A stretch of DNA of 64,000 bases from NCBI GenBank assembly GCA_019914995.1, contig CM034127.1, positions 9,610,001 to 9,674,000 on the forward strand, in the 5' to 3' direction. Of the stretch, positions 49,770 to 63,300 are shown piece after piece. The stretch's first letter is position 1. The number at the start of each line of letters is the position of its first letter. Under the pieces are notes generated by a model. That model was not told the DNA's origin. It made no database searches and saw only the letters and a program-made list of their open reading frames with translations. The DNA comes from Acanthochlamys bracteata (taxonomy: Eukaryota; Streptophyta; Magnoliopsida; Pandanales; Velloziaceae). The position numbers and the translations under genes are program-made.

Positions 49770-50293
49770 TTTTGTTGTGCGTGCAAGAGCAGTTTGAAAT
49801 GGTAAAAGTGGGTAGGTATGAGCATCTTGCTGCTTCCTTTTCTTTTATGCCGTAGGAGCTGCTATCAGATTAAACAATTTCAGCTGAGTCTATTAGCTGA
49901 AAGGCATCCTAAATTTGCGTCTGTATGCATCTGTTTATATTATGGCAGAAATTTGAAGTTCCACGCCTTCGTTAGTTCTGAGATCGTTTATACAAGTGAT
50001 TGATTCAGTCTTAATGCAGGATTGCTGAGAAGGAACTGAGAGCTTGTTTGAGCTTGAGATGAGAAGAAAACACCAGTGCTTGGATAATAGAGGTTTATAG
50101 TCACCTCAACCATGATGAATGATTCATAGCCATTTATTTTAAAAGTAACTTTCCTTGTTTATAATGAAGATGTTTAGGATAGAGAAAGAAAAAAAACCAC
50201 CTCACTGGCTTTTAGTAGCAAGTGAGCGGGTAAGGCATCCCCATTCCAAAGGCTAAAAGAAAGAAAAGCTTAGTAGCATCCCCTTTCATCTTA

Positions 50294-50553
50294 GGGAGCG
50301 TTTTGAAATATTTTTGAGATGAATCTTTTTTCAAAAAAAATATTTTTATTTTATTTTAAAAAATAAGTTCTATTTTTTAAAATAATAATAATAATAATAA
50401 TAATAATTTATAATATAATTTTTTTTTATACATTTTAAATTTTTAAATAAAATTTATAAAATATTATAAAAAATTAATTAAAAAATATAAAATAAAATCA
50501 ATTTATTAGAATGGAGTGGAAACCCACACCCAAATGCACTCCCAAATAACCCC
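50294..50553. repeat. MITE, GGCGTTTGG family, with TAA repeat
   Basis: Left end GGGAGCGTTTTGAAATATTT, right end GCACTCCCAAATAACCCC, about 260 bp. The family core is present, and within it a run of about nine AAT units (50381-50408) has expanded. The ends are more diverged than in the copy at 43005. Confidence 0.6.
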
Positions 50554-51389
50554 TTAAACCAACGAAATTCGGTGACACAAGCACACCGCAAGATATCTTT
50601 AATCAGTTCTTATGCTTAAAATTTCGATTGATAAAAATTATATAAATAATAAAAAATTACAAAGTATATATATTATTATTTGTGTGATTTTGATCAAAGA
50701 GCTAAATAGAGATCGATCTGTAGAATCTGGTACTGTTTATTGGAAGGCTCCAGGATGCATTCAAATACCAAAGAACAGGAATCACAAGTTTTGTAAGCAG
50801 AAGAACGAAATCATTACCAACAAACTAAAAATGTCAGTTTGTCCTGGAACAATTGTAACTTCTTTAGCATTGAGAACAATAGTACAGCAATTCAATAATT
50901 TGTATTCAAAACCCTAAAAAAAGTTTATGAAACGAGAAGAGGGATCACACTTCTACAGAAGTTTTGTAAATAATATCATTTATATGGAAACAACCCTTGG
51001 TGATGGCTGAGAGAAGAATTCCTGTACTTTCTATTCAACATTCGTATGACATGAATCATATACAAAATAATATGATTGGTGAAGATATAATTCATCGACT
51101 GCATTTTAGTCAAACTTCTTAGCAATGATGACGACAGTGCTGCAGGTATGCTATCTTCTCCTAGTAAAATGCATTCCTACATCAACCTGTGCAGCTACTT
51201 CTTATAGTGATATGCTACAAAACTATCAACAAGTTGCCCCAACCTGACATCGACAGATGACAACAAATAGAAAGCAACACTTAAACACTTTGCTCTACCT
51301 TGAAAGACTACTAAAGATACAACAAACAACAACCCTGCTCCAAAATATGTGCAAGATCTGCCAAAGATGCAAATTATAAATCCATGCAA
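50554..51389. other. Spacer and SAC9 3' flank
   Basis: Between the MITE and the SAC9 stop. The right part should be the SAC9 3' UTR. A 101-codon open frame at 50612-50917 (+) has no family features and is not accepted as a gene. Confidence 0.4.
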
Positions 51390-54300
51390 TCAAACCATAG
51401 ATAGACTAGCTATTTTCCCTAGCTCATACGGATCTGCGTAGTAGTACAATTTAATTCTATTCGACAAAGAGAGGCCCGAAGCTAATGGAGATCTTGTTTC
51501 TGGGTCGTCCTGCTCAATTACATCATCTGCAAAGGCTGCAACATCTCCGAATAACCTAAAAACGAACCGTCCAGCATGTATAGCCCTAGGAAAATCGAAA
51601 TAAAGAGCTGTTCCAGCTTTAACTTCAGGTAAACGATATTCTCCAATAGTAATATAATTTCTTGGTTCCTGTAAAATAAGAGTCAATTTATGACATCAGT
51701 TTAAAAAAACTCAGAACTGAAGCTCTTGGTATATAAGTTTAAAAAGGCTTGAACTATCAAACTATCAAAGGGAAGTTGAATCATGGAGCAAACAAGTGAT
51801 CACTCCAATATCTTGATAAAGTTAAAAGAACTAATGAAACAACTTCTACCTAAAATAGTTCGCAGAGAAGTCCCAATGCCAGTTAAATACAAAGTAAGCA
51901 ACCAAGAGGGCAGAGAGGAGAACAGAAAATAAACGATGATTAGAGCTGCAAGCTGTTTGTACAGAAGGCCTGTTCCTCAAATGAACATGGAACAGATTCA
52001 CTAACAGTCATATATAACGATAGGAGAATTACATGTCCACGAAACTAGATTAATGAACTGTATTATATTAGGATCTCAGTTGCAGGTGGAATGCATGTCA
52101 TGTGAGGTTAAACAAGAAATAAGAGACAAGTAAATGAGCATCGATCCTCACAAATTCAGAATACTTAGAAGAGAAATCTGCACATGAATTGAAGCAATTT
52201 ACTGTAGGCTAAAAATTTCTCAATGGCAATCAACTTCAGTAAAATATGATATGGACAGCACATCAAAAGAATGTAACCAGCTCTTAGAAGGATGTAATAA
52301 CAAGTACCTGGACAACAGAAACTTGGATATGCAGAATTGCAGGCATAATGTGCCTGTCTTCTAAACATGTTAACGAGGATTCCCATATATCTGTATCCAA
52401 GAAGGAGGGCGAGTGGGTAATCCGGGGTTTTATGATATTTAGCGCATCCAAGCGGAATCCTGCTATGGGCACAGTGGGAGATAAATATTGCTCCAGAACT
52501 AGGTCATTATCAGTTAACCTCTCAGCTTCAATTGGAACCTGGAAATTAAAAGCCAGACGGTGGTTTACAAAGGCATATGAAGACGAAAATTTTGTTGACA
52601 GAAAAGAACCAAGAAAAAAGCAGTTACTCTAAAACGACTGAGTTGAGGTGCTCTTTCCAAGAAGTTTCTCATCTTCATCTTTTCATGGCCTTGTACCAAC
52701 ACGTCAGGGTTTACATCATTTTTCACAGACTTACCAAACACCAAAAACCTTCTTGCATGTATGCAGGAATCCCTTTTGGAACTTCTACTCAAAAAGGAGT
52801 TGTCTGCCTCAGGCAAGGTGTTATCATCGAAAGATAGAAGATCATAGTTCCTGTTACTTTGTTCTAAACCCTGTTGTGAAATAGTCAGTGTCATCCATAT
52901 GATCCTGCACCTGATTGGATTACGAAAAGAAAGTTTTATATGCCTCAGGGCATGATTGCCAGTAGAAGATTTTTCTGGACCACAAAGATGTGGTGTTGAT
53001 GAGACTATTGACTGGACATCCCATTTTCCCATGCAAGAGCGTTGCTCAGTATTTATCTTATTGCTTGCCCAAATTTGGATCTACACAAGTTCACCATTTG
53101 ATTATCAATAGTTACAGCGACACAGATACAATAACAGCAAAAAAGGAATCTAGTATTAAGTTGAAGTATTAATAGTAGTATTCAACTTGTTGGAAACATG
53201 TATAGTATATTTGTGAAAGTGAAGTCCTAAGTATATAGCAATCATGCTTGACTTTATGCTTGATATTCTACTAAGTATTTGTTTTGCTGAGTGAAAAAGT
53301 ATTGAACTCTTCCAGGAGATAAAACTACCTGTTCTAAACTCTAGAGTATGGCATTAGCACAAACTAGCAAGAGACAACTTGAACCAATGAGTCAACCAGA
53401 TAGTAGAAATTCATGCTATAATAATTTTTTTCCAGCAATGACTAGGTTATAAATGTATTTAGAAGCTCAATCAGCTACTTTGAAGCAGTACAATTTATCT
53501 AGAAAATCATGCTAACGATGGTGTAGCGATCAGAAACAGCTAGTTATCAATTCCAATCAATCTAACAAGAATATGGGAGAATTCACCACCTATAATATCA
53601 CTTTCATACTCCCCTTTAATGGACTCAACTGTAGCAATATGCATGAACAAGAAGAACTTCCGCATCGGAATTGCTTCATGAAACTAAGCACATGGCATAC
53701 TAGTAGTAAAATGCTTGACTTTATATAAAAGGAGAATTAATAAACAAAACCAGAGAGCATTCAATACTCACAACAGGACAATCTGACGCTGAATAACCAC
53801 ATGAACTGACAAGCAAGACAACTCCAGAGACATCCGAGAGGTTCCCAAGAACAATAGAGAATTCTACAGTTGACACTTCTGGAGGGGAATACCAGTATGC
53901 TGTTTGTGATCCCACCCCAAGTGGTGCCAGCAATGAAAACAGTGGTTCAGAACCATCTCCTGTTTCAACCTACAAAGTGAGATAGCTCAGTTCCAGTATA
54001 GGACTAACCTTGTCTTAATCGTGAAATAAAACCATTTACTAGACAGCCAAGAAGGAGAAGCTAGCCAGCTTTCTGTTTAATCACAAACCTAGATCAGAAG
54101 TCATGAAACTCCATGACTTCGATCTTCGGAAGATATAAGGTGGAAACCGTGAGACAGGGAGGAAGGAAAAAAAGTAAAGCAGAATAACCTACTTATTATT
54201 TATCAGTCCAAACTATACCCCAGAAGACATGACAAAATCAGCCTACACAAACTGAAAAAACAAAGATCCAAGAGTACTCGGAGAGGATTGGGAACACAAG

Positions 54301-57300
54301 CCGCAATAATAAGTGTCCTGCTTGGAGTCGCACTAGAACAACAAAAGCAACAAAGTATTATATAGGTCAAGATAAAGCAGGTAGAAATCAATAACAGGTA
54401 GTACAAGTTGGAGGCCAAATGGGACACATGATGGGATGCCAAGTATAATTACTTCTTCACATAGTGGTCACAAAGAACTCTACTGACTACTTGAATCTGT
54501 TTAAGGGAGAAATGTCATCCAGGATTCAATATCTCAAAATGCAAAATATTAAGTTTCAAAAAGTGCATTTACCTTTTGTAATCAGAGTAGATTTAGTTTT
54601 GGCTATCTTTTAGAAGGAATGCAGCATGCTTGACAGAAATTCAGCGCCTCATACAGTGAAATAAAAAAATTCTACCTACTCATCAGATGCTAAAAAAGAA
54701 ATGTGCATCTACTAAGAAATCAAAATCTGAGAGCAAACCGTTTGTAAGAAGCCTGCATATGGAAATTCAGCTAGCGATTCTTCTCCATTCAGCAACTTTT
54801 GAAGTAGCTTCTTCCCATTCTCCAGGCCTTTCTGAGAGTGAGATACACTCTTCCTATCATCTCCTAGGACATCAGTCACTGCCTTACATGCTGCAACATC
54901 CGCTCTGTTTCTTCTGCGTAAGCTACACAAAACTCTTACATAATCCAAATGTAAAGCATCAATGATACTTTCTTCGCAACATGACTTGCAAATAACTCCA
55001 TCAGAATGATCTGAGTGGTTGACAGAAGCAATGTCTCTTTGAACTCCATGATTGCTAGATAAAGCATTGGGCTTTCTTATGTCCTTGTAATTATTACTTA
55101 CCAACAGAGTAGCTCCTCTGCCAGCACAGCAAACTTTGCATACTCTTCTTCTGCAATGGAAACACTGCAGAAGTATAGTCGAGGAAGTTGAAGTTTTAGA
55201 TATTGCCCTCGAAAGTGATCGTATGGCCCGAACTTCGCACATGTTTTCTGAGCAGAATTCTCCATTTTGTACGATGTTCCAAAAATCAATACCATCACTA
55301 TTCTCACTTTCTAAACCAATAGAGGCGTTGACCTTGTCTTCAAAAGCTGCCTGACCAAGAAGCGCCAAGCTAGTTGCATAGTTTAGAAGTTTTATCATGT
55401 AAGACTCGTCAACTAAACAATTTGGATCAATAGCTGCAGGATCTATACTGATTGAGAGCAGTGCTTTATCTCTTTCAGCAGCAGAAAGATCCAAATCAAG
55501 GCGTTTGATTTCAAGCATAATGGCATCAGAAAAGTTTATGTTTTGCTGCAAACATGGTCATTAGTTTCTAAAAGATCATTTAACACACAATATGTTTGCA
55601 AATATACTGCATTTAAAGGAAGTATCTGAAGGAAAGATTAGGATCCATAATAGAAAACTAAACTTGAAATATCTCCAAAAAAAAAAACAACAAAATACAA
55701 CTATAATGTTTACTTGAATTGCCATCATTCATTGCAGTCGCATATGTTAAATTTCTGAAAACATGGTTAACCAAAATTTTGATATCATGAGATCCACTGA
55801 AAAGGGAAAATATCCTTACATATGAGGAGCAGCACAAAAACAATAACTGAAGTCATTTAATTGGTATAGGACCAGGATTAGTATGAAATGCAGCTGAACA
55901 ATGTCGGTCTCCTATAGCATATTTCTGAGGCACAAAGCATTGGAATCAAAATTCAATACCACACTTTAACGACCACCTCTAGACTTTAACCTGAGAATTA
56001 CCAACCTGAAGCTAGAAAGTAAGAAAACTATGACTAGTTATAGTTCTAGTCCTTTATCTTATTTCTTCTATTCTCTGTCCTTTCCCTCCCACATGGATTA
56101 TACCTCAAGATATAGAACAAGACAAGCCTTTGTGACTAAATCATTTTTTAACAAGTTGTGGAAATCTCTCCTAACTACCGAAGCAGAATAAGAAGAAGAA
56201 CACCAAATATTGCATATACTTACATACATTTAGTTATTTATGCACAGTGAACCATGATGTGATGCAATCCGAATCAGGTCACTTTTATTACTAAAAAAAT
56301 TTCTCCATTTCTGAGACAGCTGTGCTCACCCCACTTTAAAAGTACAGCTGAGAGGGCAATCAGACTCATGTGATTGACTATGCAGCACTTTAACACAGCA
56401 CATTCTATTCTAAAGCAGTCAAATACTTATGCATCACAGAAGTTATGATAATGTTAAAGAAATAAGTCAATAACATTAGATTTCAGAAATAAATGTAGAT
56501 TTGATAACTAAAGGCTCAATAATTTGGATAACTTGATGAAGTAATAAACAGTTTGAATTCAAGAAAGTTCAAAGTTTGGAGTGTGTTGGAATTCTTGGGA
56601 TACCTTTCGAGAATCAAAAAGTGATCTGACAAAAGATAAGTATTGCTGCATGCCTGGTAACTCATTACTGGACTCATTTTGTGGAGGAGAAGGTAATTCA
56701 GGTTCAGATGGCAGCAGTGGATGAGATCCAACACTATCAAAGAAATCAATAACCCCTTCACTCAAAAAGCCAGAACTTCCAGACTCGCCTAAACCTTGTT
56801 GAGAAATTACATCTGAAAATAAATGATCTCCAGTAAGAAGATCTATCTTGTGAGTAACTACATTAGCTTGAGCTGATAGGATAAAGTTTTCATCACAGGA
56901 AGGGGTATCATCATGCTTAGCAGAATATGAATATGAATCTCCAAGGAAAGGATTTCTGCTGTCTCCAGCTGGAACCATGCGAATCTGGTTCCCTCTTTTG
57001 TCAATAAGCTCAATAAATTTTGCGCTGGATCCCTTGCCAGTAAATATCTCTGTCCAAGGAAGAGACATGCCAAGTATCTCGATCTGCAAGAAAATGGGCT
57101 TAATATATACAGTAAAAGCCTAAAAAACAACTTTCTAGATGGTTTCCAAAGCAAGAGGACACACATTCATCTATCTTCTTAACATATTTTAGGAGCAAGT
57201 GCAAGATGTAACATCATTAATTATAACCATAACAGCATTTATACTTCTCTCAATGAGTGAGGACGATTACATAAGGCGTTGTATGTGATTGTGCTCCTTT

Positions 57301-60300
57301 ACCAAAACATATACTTATATTGTAGCTGTGAACTTAAGAAGCGAGACTAAAAGTTTAGCTAAATTATACTTGTAGAAGCTAAAGCTAGTTCTTCACTAGG
57401 TACTTGGCCACGCTGTTGGTTTGCCGGTAGTTATTCTGGCATAGCAGCAAATTATTTGGTAGTCTTTTTTATTTAATGCTCTTGACATCTTCCGCAGCCT
57501 TTGCTGCCCTTTTTTCTGTCCATTTTTTTCCATATCTTTGTCTTGTTTATCTGATGGCCTCCAAACTCAACCACGGTATTCAAGAATTCTACACTGTGCC
57601 AGAATCGTGGAAGAGATTACACTATGCCATGGTGCATGTACAGTAGAACCAAGCCTCATAAGTTGCCTGGCTACCACTCTAATTCCTTCTACCCCCACAG
57701 CCACCTCCCTTCTTGCCAGAGTTGGAAACAACTTCAACAGACAAGATCTACCTCAGCTCTCACATTGTCACCAGAATTGCAAAGAGATCCAACTATGCCA
57801 TGGTGCATGCATAGTAGGACCAAGCCTCACAAGTTGCTGGCTAGTACTCTTAACTCCCTCTACCCACAGGCCACCTGCCTTCTTCCCAGCGTTTGGAAAA
57901 GAACTTCAACAGACGACCTACCAGAGCTCTCCCTCCTCCCATATCCATAAACCCTATGACGTAACCAGTAAGAACTTGGAGTCTTACAGATCTTTGATGA
58001 CTATCTATACGACAAGGCTCTAGCAGAGGTCATACCTAATTGTCATTCCCCAGCATAGTTACATGCACATTTCTTCATTCTCTGTTACTTCCCGGAAAGC
58101 AGCTCGAGGACTACCTGGCTGCCAGCTCTGTTACGGTGTGGTTCTTGTTGCCCATCATTTTATCTGCTTCTCTATATTATCTTCTCTATTATTTGTCTGA
58201 TGGAGAAGCAGAACAGGAAGAAAAATGAAAAAAATTCAATTTTGAAATTTTTTTTATTAAGTGTTAAAAATAATAAAAAAGTATATAAGAATCTTAATAA
58301 TTTGGTGAAATTTACTGAAGAACAACTTACATAAGCTTACAAACATAACAACATGAATGCAGAAAAGACTATAGTAGTTAGCACAGGTAAAGGGTTCAAG
58401 AAAACAAGAAAGAGAACAAAACACAACCCAGTATGACGGATATAATAACCAGCTAAACATACTGTCCAAAAAACAAGTGTTTGCATAAACAAATTGGTAA
58501 GCAATCTCAAAGATTTACATCATGGTTTCCTTTTCAATCAAATTTGTACCTCACCGAGAGTAAGAGGAGTTCTTCCTGGGACAGCTGGATAAAATGTAAG
58601 TGCAACCACTCTAGTAAGAAAGTTTAGTTCACCTTCCAATTCTTCAAAATCATATAACAAGGGAAGGTAGGAGTTGCCTTGAGCATGAATTCGTGAATTA
58701 GTACCGGTAATAGCTAAATCTTCAGGATTTATTTTCCCTGCCAATGGTATCACAATATTTGTCCCTTGTGCACACTGAGGTATACAAGTGCCCTGTAGTG
58801 ATCAATAAACAACCATGCATCTGATCAGATGCTCACTGAGATTTGGATGCTAAACACCAAATATGTGAATTCCAATATGCAAGTATGAACATACTTGGAT
58901 CACAACAAGGATTTCAATACCCCATTTTTACAACTATAAAATAGAGGTCCACATCATTAATCACAAGATTAACATTTCTTGACAATCAGGATGTAGAGGT
59001 TGGACCATAAGATACTTAGATGCCAATATCATAACTGCATCTCTATTAACCACCATAGTTCAAATCACCAATTATAAATTAAAGCTGCTCTAAATAAATG
59101 TTAAACAAGGCCAGTGAAAGAAAACCCCAAAACCACAATATCTTGCAACTTTTTCTACTAACACTTTCCATGATATAACACAGCCATACCTTCCCACACA
59201 AAAAAATTTACAATGCATGGATTGCTTTAACCATGTTTATTAGTTACAATTACCCTCTACTACAAGAATGTTACAGCTAACACCACAAGCTAGAATGGGC
59301 TTCATATCGCGAAAGGGTAACAGGGTCATGTGAACCTAAAGAAACCAAAGGCAAGCCCTTCAATTGCTAAAAGTTTATAATAAGAATTTGTAATTGCATT
59401 AGACCTTTGAATACAACGACTGCTATTAAATTATACACACTCATAAACTAGTCCCAAACCACATATCCGTGATATATATTCACAAAACACTTATCTGTTT
59501 TTGTGGAAATAAATTCAAAACCAGTTCCCATTTACGTTGTGTAAGCAGCAAATACAATAAGCATTTTCTGAGTGACTATGTAATCTCTACATTCTTTCCA
59601 TTAGAAAGGTGTATTAATTTCTATGTTTAAGTAACTAAAGACATGCTACAATAAAAAATTATTGATCTCTAGATGGATACAAAACAATTTTTTTACAGAG
59701 TATAAGTAGTCCAAGAAGTCACAGCATTCATCAAAGTTTAGCACTTTCTCACAAACGTAAGTTTTGGGAGTTATACCAGAAGCTTTACTCAATACGACTG
59801 CAAATAAGTTTATCACTCAAAGTCTCTTTTGTTATTGTTACATTCGTATAGAACTCAGAATTGCAACAGCGGTAGATATCTCATATAGTAAGTAGGGATC
59901 TTCTTAGTAGGAAGGATTTTTTCACAGCATTGGGATTGAGATATGTTCCCTGCAAACGGCCTATAAGAAGTTTGAAACCCCTAAGACATGAATAGATAGT
60001 ACCCATCCCTTCGTTTGGCATTTTGACTCTTTTGTAATTTCCATCACCATGTGACCAAATCACACATAACATCAACTTTAACTTCTATGATTGGATTTAC
60101 TAGAATTTGGATATAGAAATCTCCGTTGCAAATTTCTATTGCCCAAGTATCACCTTCATCAAAAGTTTAAAATAAATTGCTATTACAGCATATTAAAAAA
60201 ATTTAAAATTTAAAATTTATAAAAATTATAACAGTACATGATGATCATATATTATGTCAGATGACATACATTCCTCTATCATATTGTTCTGATACTTTTT

Positions 60301-63300
60301 CTCAATTCTTCCAGCAGTTTAACTTCAGTTCTTCACACTATCAAACTAACATTTCTTGTGGCTAAGATCTACTAAAAGTACTTCCACAAAGAATCAATTA
60401 ACATGAAAGTCAGAAATGACTGAAGAATGTTTCTTGAGGTTTAGATCCACAAAAAGGACTTCTACACAGAGTCAATTAAAACATGGTCTCAATGGTGGTA
60501 AATAAAATATATGCTAGTCATTATGAAAATTATAAACTAACCTCAAGAATTAGTTTCAGCCCATCCAAACTGCAGCCAGTTCTGACATCTACTGTTGCTG
60601 GATAAGAAGAGTCATCTGAACCATGTGAGACAGTAAGAAGGAGCTCACAAACATGGCATGGTTCTCCAAGGTATATGAAAAGTTCAACGACATCTGCAGC
60701 TGGCGGACAAACCTGTGAAAGAAAGCAAATAATTACCTCTTTGTAAGTGCTGGAAATATACAAGAGGAAACATGGAAAAGGATGAGTGCCCCTTTAATCT
60801 GATAAAATATGTGCAAAAAAGTATTAATAGCAACAATAACATACCCAAACTATGTCCTTCTGTTTATAACTTAAAAGAGTTGAACCACCATCAGCAATAG
60901 GAAACATACTTCCAATTGGTTTAATTAAACATCCAGATGGCCGTGATAGTACCTGACCAGTAAGTACATAAGCGCAAAACAGTTTCAGACATTCCAAGAA
61001 ATATCAAAACATTGTTGGCAATGTTGGAGATAAATACAGCAACAGAAACATCTTATGCATATGCATACGCCATACTGTTGGCAATGTTGAATTCTTCTCT
61101 AATATAAAAAGCATGAATCCTAACTCATAAATAGTATTTGCCAGCATTGTTGAAAGGATTCCATACTTCATACTAAATTAGCCATGCTTCTATGCTCCAC
61201 CCAAAAGTAGAGTCACTATGCAAACAAAGCAAGCTATATGATCTCATTAGCATACATTTTTCATGAGTGGCCTCAACATACAGAAGCAAAGCTACACAAG
61301 AGGATTAAATTTTGTACACAATGATGACCTTTGCTTTCTAGGTGCCAAATTTCTGGAGACCTTTAATAAGGCCACATTCTCACTGTTGAAGCCAATCTGC
61401 CAATGACATATAATAACATCATTGATTTCACCTGACTATGTCTCGCCTGCAGGTAGACACTATCATGTGTTTCCTTTAACATCCATATATATGAAATATA
61501 CAACTTAAGTTTCAAATATAAGAAACTTATAGCCTAATGTGATTAAATCTATTGATGACCATGACCAATCACCTAATAGGTTACAGAACAAGTATCATTT
61601 GGAGAAAACAATAAAGAAATCGGTTGAGTGTCACCTAGGCTTCATCAAATTCAGTATAAGACATTGAGTACGAACACTTAAATAAAGAAAACAGAAGCAG
61701 ATCCTATTATGCACCAATATCTCACTGGCAGCTTTAACATCTACTTGTTATACCTACTTTCAGAGGGTGTATTGAAACAGATGGAAGATGCTTGAAGAGC
61801 CTTATGCCAAGGAACATCTCCAGCTGCTTTTGCCGGGAACTATCAACAACAACATTTTTGTATCTTCTTTGCAATGTGATTTTCATATTCTGTGCTGCAG
61901 AGAACTGTCGAAATTTCCCAGAATCATCATTAAATATGTTTAATATCTGGCTGTGCATGGCTCTGGAACCAGTATATAATGTAGCGTGAATATCACCTGC
62001 TAGCAAGAAGAGATCAGCAAGCTGACTTATAGGGGCTAGCACGGTTGAACTTTTAAATTCTTCAAATGTCATATCAAATCTATCCCAAGGTGTTTCTTGA
62101 GAATCCTGACATGGACGCTCCCATGTTGTAGTTCGTGTATTATGGTCAATGTAATAGGTCTTGCCTGTTACTGCATCTTTGCGTTCCTCCCACCCTGGTG
62201 GCAAAGCATTATATCTCCCAGAGCTACCCCAGTCAGCTGATCTAGTAACTGAAGGAAACCTAAATAATGCATCTCTATCGAGAGATATGCCTAACCGTCT
62301 GCATTGTTCAACAAAAACTTGAAGAGACCCAAAATAACTAGCAGCATTTGTTCTATCCAAAGAATCTGCACAATTAAATCGTATAACTCCATTTTGAATT
62401 GAGCTCAGGCAGAATCCACCTTGCACGTCCTCATTACAAAGTAGTAGTCCTTTACATTCTTTAAGTCGTTCAGTTGAAAGATAATAATTGCCTTCAGAGA
62501 ACCCAATAGTTGCTGTAGGTGGTTTTAACAGTTTCCAGAGGCCTTCTATTGTCTGTTGTTCACCTCTTGCTTTTACACTAGCATGCCAATCATAATTTAT
62601 TAGTTGAATCAAAGTATTACGAAGCTTTCCTGTTGCTTTCACATACTTAATTGATTCCTTGAAATGCTCCACTAATATAGTTTCTGCCTTCCCTTCTCCA
62701 TTCCTGAGTAAGTTAAGGCAAACAATTGGAAGAAGGGGTCTTTTGTTTTGTTTGATTGCAGAAGAATCGGAGTTTCTAGCCTCATATCTCTTGCTCAGTC
62801 TCTTATAGTATTGCAAGCTACCTCTATATGGATCTTGAGCTGACACATAAATTTCAGCTTCTGCAGCAGTGAACTTCAATTCAGCACCCCACCAGATGGG
62901 TATTGTTCCACGGCGCCAGATATAAGTGCTAAATGGAACACTTTGACCAGTCCTTCCAGACAACCAAACAATTTGCTCGCATTCAACCTCGTTTCCTAGG
63001 GAACCATCGAATTCCAGTAAGAGAAGGTGGAATTGTGAATCCACACATTCATCATTGAGAGCGATATAGGATGCATAAAGAAGTCCTTCAGTTTAGGGTT
63101 TTCTCACCTGTGCTTGAACATGCATTCAGCCCTCTAGCCAAATAACGAGTGCCGGGATGCAATCTACTTCGACGTGCAATCAAAGCAACATTGCCAGCTT
63201 GCTGATTGGAGCCACCAAAGCCTCGATACTCTGCAAATCCCTGAAAATACAATCACTGAAGCTCATTTAAAAATATAAATGCCATAAGCAGTGATAACAA

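Noticed and set aside
50612-50917. 101-codon frame left of SAC9
   Set aside because: No similarity recognised, no splice context, and it overlaps AT-rich repeat flank.
57538-58023. 161-codon frame in a SAC9 intron as a possible gene
   Set aside because: Its internal repeat simply reflects the 171-bp DNA duplication. No known domain, and it lies on the opposite strand inside an intron.
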